Notes: a model not told the origin generated them from the sequence alone. 64,000 nucleotides of DNA from Phycisphaerales bacterium AB-hyl4 (GCA_041821185.1 JBGUBD010000008.1:1-64000), one strand, 5' to 3'. Positions 9,715 through 19,900 are shown, counted from the stretch's first letter. Made by a program: numbers and translations.

Positions 9715-10890
9715 ATGGCTATGACGCATGGAACGCGAATGATGGGCCGGTGGTGCATGGTGGCGGTGTTGGCTTGGCCGACGTCGATGGCTTTGGCGCA
9801 GGGGCTGTTGGAGCCGGTGCCGCCAGCAGAGGATGCCCCGGCTGCGGACGTGCCGGCCGACGTGCCACCCGATGCTGCCGACGTGCCGGTTGAGGACATG
9901 CCGCCCTCGGCGGTTGCTGAAGAGGCGGCGGAGCGGGCGGCCGCGGCGGTGGCGGACGATCCGGGCGACCGCACGAGGCACACAATGGACGGCATGATCG
10001 GCCAGGTCAACGGCCGACCGATCTACGCCCGGCGGGTGCTCGAACCGGTGCGCGACCAGCTTACCGCGATGAGCCGACAGCTCTCGCGCAACGAGTTCCG
10101 CCAGGACGCCGCGCGGTTGATCGCCGGCCAGCTCGACCAGATCGTCACCGACGCGCTGGTGCTCGGCGCTGCCGAGCGCGACCTGACCGAGCAGGAGCGC
10201 ATGGGCCTTCGCCACATGGTCCGCCAGCGTCGCGAGCAGTTGCTTCGCCAACACGGGCAAGGCTCGCTGGCTGTGGCCGAGCGTCAGCTTCAAGATACGA
10301 CCGGCATGGGGCTGGATGACACGCTGGAGGCGTATCGACAAGAAGTAATCGTGCAGCGTTACCTGCACCGTCGGCTGTTTCCACAGATCAACGTCACCCG
10401 CCGTGACATTCGGCGGTACTACCAGGATCGCTACGAGCAGTTCAACCCGCAGGGCGAGCGGATGATCGAGCTGATCCGCACCGGCGAGGCCGACGAGTCT
10501 CAGCGGATCGCCGACGCCTTGGCCGAAGGCGTTCTCTTCGCGGACGCGAGCGACGAAGTACGCCAACTCGCGGCACCGGGCGAAGCGCCGCTGGCGCATG
10601 ACGCGTTGAACGAAGCGCTCGCCGAGCTGGCGCAAGGCGAGCACGCCGGGCCGATCGAGGCGGGCGACGCGTATTGGTTCATTCGCGTGGCCGAGGTCGA
10701 TCAGCAGGGCGCCCGCTCGCTGCGCGACGCGCAGTTGGAGATTGAGAATCTGCTGCGTGGCCAACAGTTCCGCACGCTGTCGGAGCAGTATCGTCGCGAC
10801 CTGTTCGCGGAGGGCAGCTACAACCCGATCGACGAGATGACCGCGTCGCTGCTTGAGATCGCGATGAGCCGATACGCTCCGAGCGAATGA
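9715..10890 (+). CDS. SurA-like periplasmic chaperone (SurA N-terminal domain, degenerate PPIase region)
   Basis: From the ATG at 9715 the product has 391 residues. A signal peptide (MMGRWCMVAVLAWPTSMALA) is followed by an acidic Ala/Pro/Asp-rich linker of about 60 residues. A SurA-type N-terminal domain follows (GQVNGRPIYARRVLEPVRDQ, then a long amphipathic helix). A parvulin-like region near GEHAGPIEAGDAYWFIRVAEV is recognisable but weak, so isomerase activity is uncertain. Such proteins escort outer-membrane or secreted proteins across the periplasm. The yraN gene starts 28 bases downstream and is probably co-transcribed. Confidence 0.75.
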   Translation: MAMTHGTRMMGRWCMVAVLAWPTSMALAQGLLEPVPPAEDAPAADVPADVPPDAADVPVEDMPPSAVAEEAAERAAAAVADDPGDRTRHTMDGMIGQVNGRPIYARRVLEPVRDQLTAMSRQLSRNEFRQDAARLIAGQLDQIVTDALVLGAAERDLTEQERMGLRHMVRQRREQLLRQHGQGSLAVAERQLQDTTGMGLDDTLEAYRQEVIVQRYLHRRLFPQINVTRRDIRRYYQDRYEQFNPQGERMIELIRTGEADESQRIADALAEGVLFADASDEVRQLAAPGEAPLAHDALNEALAELAQGEHAGPIEAGDAYWFIRVAEVDQQGARSLRDAQLEIENLLRGQQFRTLSEQYRRDLFAEGSYNPIDEMTASLLEIAMSRYAPSE

Positions 10891-10918
10891 CGCCACGCCA
10901 CGCCGGGGGCGCACCATC

Positions 10919-11341
10919 ATGCACCGGGTACTACAGAACTGGCTCGCCGGGCTCGGCTGGCTCTGCGGGGGCAACCCTCAGCTATCGCTCGGCCGACGCG
11001 GCGAACGCGCCGCGGCGAAGCATCTCAAACGCGTCGGCTACCGCGTGGTGGCACGCAACCTGCGCTGCAAAGTGGGTGAGATCGACCTGCTGGCCGAAGC
11101 GCCGGACGGGCGCACCGTGGTGGTGGTCGAAGTGAAAGCCGGGCGTGGCGGTGCGCTGCCGCCGGAGATCCGCGTCGGCGCAGCGAAGCAGCGAAAGCTC
11201 ACGCAACTGGCGGTGCGACTCATTCGGCGGTATCGGCTGCACGATCGGCCGATGCGTTTCGATGTGGTCGGCGTCGACCTGCCGGATCGCGGCAAGCCGA
11301 CGATTCGCCATCATGTCGGAGCGTTTGAATCGCGCGTGTGA
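10919..11341 (+). CDS. YraN/UPF0102 family nuclease-like protein
   Basis: The 140-residue product carries the UPF0102 pattern: GRRGERAAAKHLKRVGYRVV, then NLRCKVGEIDLLAE, then VVVVEVKAGRGG. These form a restriction-endonuclease-like fold with the E, D and E-x-K residues kept (GEIDL, VEVKA). The family is widespread and its role is unsettled; DNA or RNA processing has been proposed. It is the usual short size and follows the SurA-like gene closely. Confidence 0.88.
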   Translation: MHRVLQNWLAGLGWLCGGNPQLSLGRRGERAAAKHLKRVGYRVVARNLRCKVGEIDLLAEAPDGRTVVVVEVKAGRGGALPPEIRVGAAKQRKLTQLAVRLIRRYRLHDRPMRFDVVGVDLPDRGKPTIRHHVGAFESRV

Positions 11342-11350
11342 GTGGGGGCT

Positions 11351-11379
11351 GAAGCCCACAACGTCACGTTGTGGGCTTC
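11351..11379. repeat. GCCCACGG-family palindrome (GCCCACAACG variant)
   Basis: Perfect 13-base arms, GAAGCCCACAACG and CGTTGTGGGCTTC, flank TCA. Compared with the other copies the inner arm has compensatory changes on both sides that keep the stem. It lies 9 bases after the yraN stop and before the HAD gene. Confidence 0.85.
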
Positions 11380-11424
11380 GGGTGAGTTGCACTTGAACTG
11401 CCACCTGCCGACACTTGGCGCACC

Positions 11425-12282
11425 ATGAAGTACCGACTCATCGGCATCGATCTCGACGGCACACTGCTGGACCCCGGCGGTCAGGTCAGCGACGAGAACC
11501 GCCGCGCCATCGCCGCCGCCCGCGACGCCGGGGCGATCGTCGTCCCCTGCACCGGCCGGGGCTGGTGCGAGGCCCGCTCGCTGCTGACCGGCATACCGGA
11601 ACTGGAACTGGGCGTTTTCATCACCGGCGCGTCAATCGTCCGCCTCGACACGGGCGAAAGCCTCGACTTTGCCGTCATCGAACCCCACCTCGTTCACGAA
11701 CTGGTGCAAAGCCTCTACCACGAGCCGGAGTCGGTGCTCGTCTACCGCGAAGCCGACCTGGCCGGGCATGACTACCTCATCACCGGCGCCGGCTCGCTGA
11801 CGCCGACGACGCAATGGTGGTTCGAGGTGGGCGAGATGACCGTCCACTTCCAGCAGAACGTCACCGTGGACGACCTGCACCACAGCCTCCGCGTGGGCCT
11901 CGCCGCCGAGGGGCGTCGGCTACCCGAGCTTGAGCAGCGACTGCGCGCGGCGTTCGGCGACCGGGTGTTCATGCACCACTTCGCGGCGGTGCAGAAGCCC
12001 GACCCGGACGAGACGGTGCACATCCTGGAGATCTTCGCCCGCGGCGTCGACAAGTGGCGCGGCCTGTCGTGGATCGCCGACCAGTACGGCATCGCCCCGC
12101 ACGAAGTGGCCGCGATCGGCGACGAGATCAACGACCTGTCCATGCTCGAAGCCGCCGGCTGCGGCGTCGCGATGGGCAACGCCATCGCCCCCGCCAAGGC
12201 CGCCGCCAACCGCGTCACCGCCACCAACGCCGAGCACGGCGTCGCCGAGGCCATTCAGCGGATGATCGACGGAACATGGTGA
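11425..12282 (+). CDS. Cof-type HAD-IIB family hydrolase
   Basis: The 285-residue product has HAD motif I D9-L-D11-G-T (GIDLDGTLLDPGG), motif II around VFITGASIV, and motif IV GDEINDLSML near residue 232 followed by GCGVAMGNA. This is the Cof/YbiV type with a C2 cap, phosphatases acting on sugar phosphates or related small metabolites. No substrate can be named from sequence. It has its own short upstream region containing the 11351 palindrome. Confidence 0.9.
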   Translation: MKYRLIGIDLDGTLLDPGGQVSDENRRAIAAARDAGAIVVPCTGRGWCEARSLLTGIPELELGVFITGASIVRLDTGESLDFAVIEPHLVHELVQSLYHEPESVLVYREADLAGHDYLITGAGSLTPTTQWWFEVGEMTVHFQQNVTVDDLHHSLRVGLAAEGRRLPELEQRLRAAFGDRVFMHHFAAVQKPDPDETVHILEIFARGVDKWRGLSWIADQYGIAPHEVAAIGDEINDLSMLEAAGCGVAMGNAIAPAKAAANRVTATNAEHGVAEAIQRMIDGTW

Positions 12283-12287
12283 GTACT

Positions 12288-12405
12288 GGGATTTCGAATT
12301 TCGAATTTCGGATTTCGGATTTGGGATCGCGGCTTCACTGGCGTGTGATCACTGATAGCAATTTTTAACAAATCCCAAATCCGAAATCCGAAATTCGAAA
12401 TCCCC
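12288..12405. repeat. Inverted pair of ATTTCGAATTTCGGATTTCGG repeats
   Basis: The left arm (12288-12326) is built from GATTTCGAATTTCGGATTTC units. The right arm (12371-12405) carries the complementary order (AAATCCGAAATCCGAAATTC). About 44 bases separate them. Translated, such repeats read [11 protein letters not shown], and a single-arm copy lies inside valS at 19506-19538. It sits between the HAD and dut genes and overlaps no coding sequence. Confidence 0.85.
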
Positions 12406-12438
12406 ACGCCCCCGCCGACTCCGGTATCATCTTCCCTC

Positions 12439-12912
12439 ATGGACACTGAGCTTCAGCAGGAAACCATCCCCGTCCCCATCCGTCGGCTGCCGGGCGCCGA
12501 GGACGTGGCCCTGCCGAGCTACCAGTCGGCTCACGCGGCCGGCATGGACCTGCACGCCGCCGTGCCCGCCGAGCAACCCGTTGCAATCAAACCGGGCCAG
12601 ATTGCGTTGATCCCCTGTGGATTCGCCATGGCGGTTCCGGTAGGCTATGAGGCCCAGATCCGCCCACGATCGGGCCTGGCGGTCAAGCATGGCCTGTCCA
12701 TGCCCAATACGCCGGGGACGATCGATTCAGATTATCGTGGCGAGGTGAAAGTGCCGATAATCAACCATGGCTCCGAGCCGGTGCAGATCACACGGCATAT
12801 GCGCATCGCCCAGATGCTCATCAAGCCGGTCCCCCGCACCGCATGGCTCGAAGTCGACGAGCTGCCCGAGACCGATCGCGGCGAAGGCGGCTTTGGACAC
12901 ACGGGGCGATAG
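12439..12912 (+). CDS. dut: dUTP diphosphatase
   Basis: The 157-residue product is a trimeric-type dUTPase, which hydrolyses dUTP to dUMP and pyrophosphate and keeps uracil out of DNA. All five motifs are seen: AAGMDLHA (33-40), PRSGL (76-80), [11 protein letters not shown] (93-103), RIAQMLI and the C-terminal [10 protein letters not shown]. An N-terminal extension of about 25 residues precedes the fold. The gene is monocistronic by its setting. Confidence 0.96.
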   Translation: MDTELQQETIPVPIRRLPGAEDVALPSYQSAHAAGMDLHAAVPAEQPVAIKPGQIALIPCGFAMAVPVGYEAQIRPRSGLAVKHGLSMPNTPGTIDSDYRGEVKVPIINHGSEPVQITRHMRIAQMLIKPVPRTAWLEVDELPETDRGEGGFGHTGR

Positions 12913-13024
12913 AAATCGCTAAGCGATGATTTCTAATTGCGGATTGAAAGAAACGGGCGGCGCTGGTCGATAAGAAGATCAGCCGTTTCAATCATCAATC
13001 AGGAATCAGAAATTAGCGATTCTT
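12911..13024. repeat. Long imperfect inverted repeat
   Basis: The left arm at 12911-12951 (AGAAATCGCTAAGCGATGAT and on to GGATTGAAAG) is complementary, with mismatches and gaps, to the right arm at 12986-13024 (TTTCAATCATCAATCAGG to GATTCTT). About 34 GC-richer bases lie between. It starts at the dut stop codon, so it could end dut transcription or be a miniature mobile-element remnant. Confidence 0.6.
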
Positions 13025-13099
13025 GAACGTGGCCGAGGGGTCGGGTACCACGTGATAACGTGACGGACGCACTTGGGGGCATCGTGAGGTTCTTTATCG

Positions 13100-14203
13100 A
13101 TGCGCACAGTTTCACGCTGTTGTCTGGTCGTACTGCTTGTCCACCTGCTGTTCAGCCCCGGCTGTGCCATGCAGTTGGCGGAGGTCATGGTCAAAGCCCC
13201 CAACCAGGGGTTGAGCGTGGCCGACGTGGAGCGCAAGCCCAGTCGAGCAAGGTTCGGCCGTGAGACCGAGTCACGCTTTCGCGTCGATGTCGGCACGCCC
13301 GGCGTCTCCGACGCGTCGCTGGCGGTCCGCGTGCTCGACCCATCGCCCGTGCCCATGCTCGGCGTAAAGCTCGAACCCGTCGCCTCCCGCGACCGCTATC
13401 AGTTCGCACTCGTCTACGCCAAAGAAGACCAGGTCGTCGAGCCCGTGCCCACCGAGCCGCGCGGCACGATCATCGTCCTCCACGGCATCTTCGGCTCGAA
13501 AGACACCCTCCCCGCCATGTGGGGACGCGTCGCCGCCGGCGCGGGCTACCGCTCCGTCCTCGTCGACCTCCGCGGCCAGGGCCACTCCACCGGCGACTGG
13601 CTGACCTACGGCGTCCTCGAATCCAGAGACCTCGTCCAGGTCCTCGACGAACTCGAACGACGCGAACTGCTCGCCGGGCCCGTCGGCGTCATCGGCATCT
13701 CCTACGGCGGGGCCACCGCCATCCAGCTCGCCGCCATCGACCCACGCGTCGAAGCCGTTGTCGCCTTCGCACCGTTCGCCACCTTCGAGTCCGTCGTCCC
13801 CGACTTCGGCCGGGCCATCCTCGGCCCCTTCGCCTGGCTGGTCTCACCCACCACCACCCACAACGCCATCCGCTACACCCAGCACCACAACGGCACGCCC
13901 CCCATCGCTGCCAGCCCGCTCGAAGCCATCGCCCGCACCAACGCCGCCGTCCTCCTGCTCCACGGCCAGCGCGATCGCCACGTCCCCCTCCGCCACAGCC
14001 GACAACTGCTCCACGCCGCGCGCGGCCCCGCCAAGCTCGTCGTGCTCGAACATGAAGACCACGAGTCGCTGGCCATGCGGCCGCGCCACTCGCTCATGCA
14101 ACTGCGCGAAGAAATCCTCAACTGGCTCAGCCTCTGGCTCGATCCCAACGACCCCGACCAGAAGGTCGCCGAGGCAGACGTGGCGCGAAACATCACGCAA
14201 TAA
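13100..14203 (+). CDS. Alpha/beta hydrolase lipoprotein
   Basis: The 367-residue product begins with a lipoprotein signal whose lipobox LFSPGC ends at C22. The hydrolase fold shows the oxyanion strand VLHGIFGS, the nucleophile elbow GISYGG near residue 200, an Asp in HGQRDRHVP near 292 and a His in EHEDHESL near 320. It is probably an esterase or acyl-hydrolase attached to a membrane. Substrate is unknown. The downstream gene is convergent. Confidence 0.85.
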   Translation: MRTVSRCCLVVLLVHLLFSPGCAMQLAEVMVKAPNQGLSVADVERKPSRARFGRETESRFRVDVGTPGVSDASLAVRVLDPSPVPMLGVKLEPVASRDRYQFALVYAKEDQVVEPVPTEPRGTIIVLHGIFGSKDTLPAMWGRVAAGAGYRSVLVDLRGQGHSTGDWLTYGVLESRDLVQVLDELERRELLAGPVGVIGISYGGATAIQLAAIDPRVEAVVAFAPFATFESVVPDFGRAILGPFAWLVSPTTTHNAIRYTQHHNGTPPIAASPLEAIARTNAAVLLLHGQRDRHVPLRHSRQLLHAARGPAKLVVLEHEDHESLAMRPRHSLMQLREEILNWLSLWLDPNDPDQKVAEADVARNITQ

Positions 14204-14234
14204 CCGCCCGACAAAAAACCCACCCCCCTCCATC

Positions 14235-14263
14235 GACGCCCACGGCGTCACGCCGTGGGCGTC
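14235..14263. repeat. GCCCACGG-family palindrome
   Basis: Perfect 13-base arms GACGCCCACGGCG and CGCCGTGGGCGTC flank TCA. It lies between the convergent hydrolase and methyltransferase genes, where it may help termination from both sides. Confidence 0.88.
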
Positions 14264-14322
14264 AACCCTCGGCGCGCTCGCCAGTCGCGCTCACAACCAC
14301 CAACCGCAAACGAACCCCAAAC

Positions 14323-15153
14323 TCACTTCGTCGCCACGATGTACGCGATCCACGCCGGGTCGGACGGCGCATTGGTCGTCTTCCGCCACACGCCGTCGCC
14401 TTCGCCCTTTTCGCCTTCGCCTTCCCAGTAGACGAAGCTCTGGCTGAAGCCCGCTTCCTCCAGCAGCTCGCGTACTTCCGGAATCGACCAGAACCGCCAG
14501 TCGTAGGTGAACGCCTTGTTCAGTCGCGTGCCATCGTCAAAGTCGAAGTGAATGTTCCACGTCCCGCTGTGCGTGATCGGGTTGTAGCGGGCCTGCTCCC
14601 AGACGTAGGTGAAGTCGCTGAATCGGCGTTCGTCCGTATGATCCTCTTCCATGCACTCCGGGCCGCCCATCATGTCCATGACGAGAATGCCCTCTTTCGC
14701 AATATTGCGATACGCCGCTTTGAAATACTCCAGTAGTTCCTTGCGCGTGTGGAAGATCCAGAACGAGAAGTTCTGAGCCGAGAGCACCTCGGCCTTGAAG
14801 CCGTTGACCTTGCGTACGTCCTGCTCGTAGATCGTCACCCGCTCTCTCGCCGCTTCGGGCAGCTTGGCGAGATTGTGCTCTCGCCCCCACGCCAGCGGCT
14901 CGGGGTCGAGGTCGACGCCGATGGCCGTTCGGCCGCGCTTCTTCGCCCATGAGCAGCAGATCGCGAACGTGCCGCAGAAGTCTTCACGCAACAAAGTAGG
15001 CGTTCGGCCGAAGATCGAGCGGTACACACGATCGAAAAACGCCACCTCATGCTCCGGCTCCTGCACCGCTCGTTGGTAGAGCTTGTACTTGTCCGCCGTC
15101 TTCGCGGTGAGTGTGCCGTTACGGGTTTTCTTCTGCTTCTTACGTTTTGCCAT
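14323..15153 (-). CDS. Class I SAM-dependent methyltransferase
   Basis: The 276-residue product has a Lys/Arg-rich N-terminus (MAKRKKQKKTRNG) and a Rossmann-like core. Motif I is the variant LREDFCGTFAICCSWAKK, followed by an acidic loop GVDLDPEPL and later ILVMDMMGGPE. The DFCGT form of motif I is found in a group of uncharacterised bacterial methyltransferases. The substrate is not clear. The gene is divergent from the Gln-rich exported protein. Confidence 0.8.
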   Translation of the reverse strand: MAKRKKQKKTRNGTLTAKTADKYKLYQRAVQEPEHEVAFFDRVYRSIFGRTPTLLREDFCGTFAICCSWAKKRGRTAIGVDLDPEPLAWGREHNLAKLPEAARERVTIYEQDVRKVNGFKAEVLSAQNFSFWIFHTRKELLEYFKAAYRNIAKEGILVMDMMGGPECMEEDHTDERRFSDFTYVWEQARYNPITHSGTWNIHFDFDDGTRLNKAFTYDWRFWSIPEVRELLEEAGFSQSFVYWEGEGEKGEGDGVWRKTTNAPSDPAWIAYIVATK

Positions 15154-15447
15154 GGGGGGAATCTAGCGAAACCGTGAACAAGAGCAAGTTAGCCACCTCC
15201 AAACATCACGAATCCATCCCACGAATCCGTGAAGCCATCCCCCACGCCACCCCCCGGCATCACACCCCCGCACACTCAAACCACATCCTGTTGACCGCGC
15301 TCATGAGTTTGGTTTTATCCGCTTTTTAGAAGACCTTCATACCCCACTCATACCCTGATTAATGAGAGCTTTGATTCGAACGGTTCGGCGGTGTTCGCCG
15401 CGATCGGACGATCATGTCATTCATATGGCGACGAAGGAGTGTGCCAG

Positions 15448-16728
15448 ATGTATTCAAATAAAGTGTTTGCCTGGCTTGCCGCGGGCGCGATTGGCCTTGG
15501 GTCCAGCGCGGCGTTGGCCCAGTACCAGCCGGAGGACGAAGACGCCCTCGACGTTCAACAACAGGAACAGGTCGAGCAAGAGCAAGAGCGGGAACAGGAA
15601 CAGTTGGCCGACCCGCAGGCCGCGGACGAGCAGCAGGACATGCAGCAACTGCGCGAGCAGATTACCCAGACCCTGAAACAGTCCTACCAGGAGCACGGCC
15701 TCGACGAGCAACAGGCTCAGCAACAGGCCGAGGAAATTGCCGGCGAAGTCGAGCAATATACCCAGGACGTTCAGCAGCGAATCCAGCAGACCCTGCAGGA
15801 ACACGCCCAGCTCGATGAGCAACAGGCCCAGCAGGAGTCCGAGCGCATCAGCCAGGAGATCGCCCAGCACTTGACCGACGTCGGCGTGCAGCAGCCCGCC
15901 GAAGTGGAAGACGAACAGCTCCAGGAAGAAGAGCAGTTCATCGACGACGAAGCTCAGGAGCAGTCAATCCAGGGCACGATCATCGACGCCGCAACCTTCC
16001 TCGTCCATGGCGAAGAGGCGATTCAGGAACAACAGGAAGTCGAACAGCAGCAGGAACAGCAGCAGTTCGAAGAACAGGAGCAACAGGAACAGCAGCCCCA
16101 GCAACTCGGCGAACAGCAGCAACAACAGCAACAGCCACTGGTGCTGATCACCGACGAGGGCGAAGCCTACCTCATCGTCGAACGGCCGGCGGATGAGATG
16201 GAGCCCGGCCTCCAGCAGCCGCTCGAAGAGCCCGGCCAGTTCGAAGATGAGCAGCTTCAGGATGAGCAGTTCGAGCAGCAGGAAGAGGAAGTCGAACGGC
16301 GAACCGGCATCCGCTCGCCCGTCCGCGATCGCCTTGCCCCGCGTGCCGACTTCGGCATGCGTCACGGCATCGCCCAGCGCGAACAGGAACGCCAATGGGA
16401 ACGTCACCCCGGTGAATGGGTCGACGAAGACCCCGCTGTGCAGGAAGAAATGATGCTCGACGAGCCGGAAGAGGTCGAGCCCGCGCAAGCGCAGCAGCCC
16501 TCGCGCGTCTACGAACAACTCGAAGTCGGCCAGCAGTTCACCCTCACCGGCGAAGTCCACGAACGCGGCGGACTCCGCGGCATCGTGATCGATGAATACG
16601 GCATCGAGCGCAACGGCCTTGAAGACCCGATGGAAGCGCCCGACGACCAGGCCGACGAGCTTGAACAGGACGAACTGGAAGAGCAACAGGAAATGGAGCA
16701 CGAAGCCGACGACGTGGAACAGATTTAA
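15448..16728 (+). CDS. Exported Gln/Glu-rich low-complexity protein
   Basis: The likely product has 426 residues, starting at the ATG at 15448 preceded by GAAGGAG. A signal peptide (FAWLAAGAIGLGSSAALA) ends before QYQPEDED. The mature chain is extremely rich in Gln and Glu, with runs such as QQQEQQQFEEQEQQ and predicted coiled coils. Two small ordered patches occur: LVLITDEGEAYLIVERP and FTLTGEVHERGGLRGIVIDEYG. No family is recognised. It could be a periplasmic or envelope structural protein. A terminator follows. Confidence 0.75.
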   Translation: MYSNKVFAWLAAGAIGLGSSAALAQYQPEDEDALDVQQQEQVEQEQEREQEQLADPQAADEQQDMQQLREQITQTLKQSYQEHGLDEQQAQQQAEEIAGEVEQYTQDVQQRIQQTLQEHAQLDEQQAQQESERISQEIAQHLTDVGVQQPAEVEDEQLQEEEQFIDDEAQEQSIQGTIIDAATFLVHGEEAIQEQQEVEQQQEQQQFEEQEQQEQQPQQLGEQQQQQQQPLVLITDEGEAYLIVERPADEMEPGLQQPLEEPGQFEDEQLQDEQFEQQEEEVERRTGIRSPVRDRLAPRADFGMRHGIAQREQERQWERHPGEWVDEDPAVQEEMMLDEPEEVEPAQAQQPSRVYEQLEVGQQFTLTGEVHERGGLRGIVIDEYGIERNGLEDPMEAPDDQADELEQDELEEQQEMEHEADDVEQI

Positions 16729-16796
16729 CCCACGCCTGACAAGTCATCGGGACATGGCTAAACGCAGCGCTGCTCCCCATGACTTGAGCACATAGA

Positions 16797-16828
16797 AAGG
16801 CCGACGATGGGTCACCACCGTCGGCCTT
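16797..16828 (+). terminator. Stem-loop terminator after the Gln-rich gene
   Basis: A perfect 10-bp stem, AAGGCCGACG at 16797-16806 with CGTCGGCCTT at 16819-16828, has a 12-nt loop and is followed by ATTATTT. It lies 68 bases after the stop codon. Confidence 0.8.
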
Positions 16829-16883
16829 ATTATTTCACCCTACCACCATAGAGCCCAAGAATGCAAAAACCCATAATGGTAAA

Positions 16884-16907
16884 GCCCAGGGATGGCAATC
16901 CCTGGGC
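16884..16907. repeat. GCCCACGG-family palindrome (GCCCAGGGAT variant)
   Basis: Arms GCCCAGGGAT and ATCCCTGGGC flank GGCA. The copy starts 8 bases past the valS stop codon, so it may serve as the valS terminator. It is almost identical to the copy inside valS at 17776-17799. Confidence 0.85.
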
Positions 16908-16914
16908 CCCCAAC

Positions 16915-19900
16915 TCACTTCAACGCCGCCAACTGTTCCTGCACCGCTTCCGCCTCCCGCTCCGCCGCCGCGAGTTGCTCGCGCGACTGGTCCACCAGCT
17001 TCGCAGGCGCCTTCTCCACATAGCTCGCGTTCGACAGCCGACCGCGCAGCGTCTTGATCTGCTTCTCAAGCTCAGCCGCCCGCTTCTCCAGACGCGGCCG
17101 CTCGGTCTCGACATCGATCAAGCCATGTAGGTAGATTTCGATATCGCCCGTCACCGCCGCCGCCGCATCCGCAGGCCGATCCACGCGAGGCCCGACCTCC
17201 CGGCAGTGCGCGTTGGCCAGTACTTCAATTAACCCTTTAAGTTCGAGCAACCGCTGCGCAATCGCCGGCGGTGCTGCCGCGCTCAGCTCCACCGTCTGAC
17301 GCGGCGGCACGGTGTGCTGCGTACGCACCTGACGCACCGCCGACACCACCTGCTGCACCAGCCCGAACGTCTTCTCCGCTGACTCATCAATGCAGTCCCG
17401 CGAAACCTTCGGCCAAGCCGCCTGCGCGAGCAACTCACTGCTCGGCAACGTCACGCCCGCCACCCCGCGCTCCGCCACCGTCGCATTCAAGTGCTCCCAC
17501 AATCGCTCGGTGATAAACGGCATCACCGGATGCAGCAGCCGCAGCGACGCATCCAGACACGTCGCCAACACCTGCCGCTGCAACGCATTCTCCGCCACCG
17601 TCGGCTTCACCGCCTCGATGTACCAGTCACACAAATCGCGCCAGAAAAAGTCATACAACGTCTGTGCATACTGATTGAACTCATAATGCGCCACCGACTG
17701 ACTCGCACTCTGCGTCACCCGCACCAACCGCGACAAAATCCAACGATCCGGCAACGTCAAGTCCGACGACGTAACGCCCAGGGATGTCAATCCCTGGGCT
17801 TTGTCCTCATTGCCCACATTCCCGTCAAGATTCGTCAGCGCAAACCGCACCGCGTTCCAAAGCTTGTTGGCAAAGTTGCGCCCAAGATCAAACTTACTGC
17901 TCGTATTCCTCGCAAGCGGCATCTCATCACTCGGCTGCGCCTCGCCCGACGCCACGCCATAGCTCGTCACCACTTTCTTCGACGGATCGCTCGGGCACGG
18001 CTGAATCGGCGCCATCACCTTGTAGCCGTTCTTCGCCGTGATGAACTTCGGCTCGAACAGCTCGCCCGTGTGCGGGCAGACCAGGTCCACGGGCAACCGA
18101 ACGTCCTGCGTATGTGTGGTCATCTGCGTGAGCGTGAAGCGCATCGCATCGCCGCCATGCGTGTGCAGGATGTCCATCGGGTCGACGCCGTTGCCCAGCG
18201 ACTTGGACATCTTCTGCCCATGGCCGTCCTGAATCATCGCGTGCACAAACACGTCATAGAACGGCAGCCGTTGGAAGCCGGACTTCGGATCGAGTTCCGG
18301 ATCGGAAAAGTAAAGATTGAACATCACCATCCGCGACACCCACAGCGTGATGATCTCGCGCGCCGTGGTGAGCGTATTCGTCGGATTCCACGTCACCAGC
18401 ACGGCATCGTCTTCGGGGATCTCCTTCGGAAATCGCGACGGGTCCGGCCACCCCATCGTCGACAACGGCCACAAAGCACTGGAAAACCACGTGTCCAGCA
18501 CGTCGGGGTCTTGCTTGAAGCCTGATTCCTCCAGTAACTCAATCAACTCGGCATCATCTTCGCGCAAGCAGACATATTGCTTGCCATCAATCTCCCGAAC
18601 CGAAGCCTTCTCGAAGAATTCCGCTGTCACTTCAAACTGAATGTGTATATCCGTCGCACTCCACACCGGAATCCGATGCCCCCACCACAGCTGCCTTGAG
18701 ATGCACCAGTCGCGGATGCCTTCGTGCCATTGCTGGAACGACTTCGCGTATCGCTCCGGGTAAAAGCGCAAGTGCCCTTCCCACGTCTTCTCACCGACGC
18801 GCAATCGCTCCGCCGGCATGTCGCGGGCGATGCGTTCCGCCGGCTTGCCCGCCGTGGTGCGCTGGTCCTCCGCCATCGCACGCAGCGCCAGCCCGGCCAG
18901 CGAGTTCGCCGGCACGTCCGTGCCCGCCATCGGCCCCTCGTCCGGCAAACGTTCGATCTGCTTCTTCACCGCCACGTACCACTGATCGCTCAGGTAAGGC
19001 TCCACCGGCACGTGCGAACGGTAGCTATGCCCCACGCTGTGACGGTACGGCCGAACCTCCTCAAGCAGCCCCTGCTCCTTGAACCATCGCACGATCGCCT
19101 TGCGCGATTCCTCACGCGAACGGCCAACCAGCGACTCGGCCAAAAACGCGTCCGCCTTCGCCGCGTCTTCCTCCGGCCAACCATGGTCGAGGCTGATCGA
19201 CGCGTCCGGCGCCATCACGTTGATGATCTCCAGCCCATGCCGCTGGCCGATCTCGTAGTCGTTCGGATCGTGAGCCGGCGTCACTTTCAAAAAGCCAGAC
19301 GCATACTTCGCCTTCGCGTCGTCGCTGTCCGCGTTCGGCAGCACGACGTAGTCATCTTCAACAATCGGAATGATGCGATTCACAATCGGCAGCTTGACGA
19401 ACTTCCCGCGCAGCTCCGCAGCACGCGGGTCTTTCGGATTGATCGCCACCGCGGTATCACCCAACATCGTCTCCGGCCGCGTCGTCGCCACGGTGACGTA
19501 CTGAATCTCGGATTTCGAATTTCGGATTTCGGATTTGGTTTCGGCATCAACCACCGGGTACTTCATGTAATAGAAGTTCCCGTCGACCTCCTGCATCTCC
19601 ACCTCATCGTCCGCCAGCGCCGTCTGCGTCACCGGGTCCCAGTTGACCAGCCGTTTGCCGCGATAGATCAGCCCGTCCTTGAACATCCGGAAGAACGCTT
19701 CGCGCACCGCGGCGGCGCACACCTCGTCCATCGTAAAACGTGTGCGGTCGAAGTCGCAGGAGCAGCCCATCGCCTTGAGCTGCGCGAGGATGCGGGCCTC
19801 GTACTCGTCCTTCCACGCCTGCACCTTGCCGATGAACTGCTCACGGCCCGGCTTGCCCTCGGCCTCCTGCTTCTTGTAGTCCTTGAGCGATGGCTGACCC

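Noticed and set aside
7886..9715. A 609-codon plus-strand frame opposite leuD and the UxaE-like gene
   Set aside because: It spans two well-supported minus-strand genes and an intergenic palindrome, which a real gene would not be expected to do.
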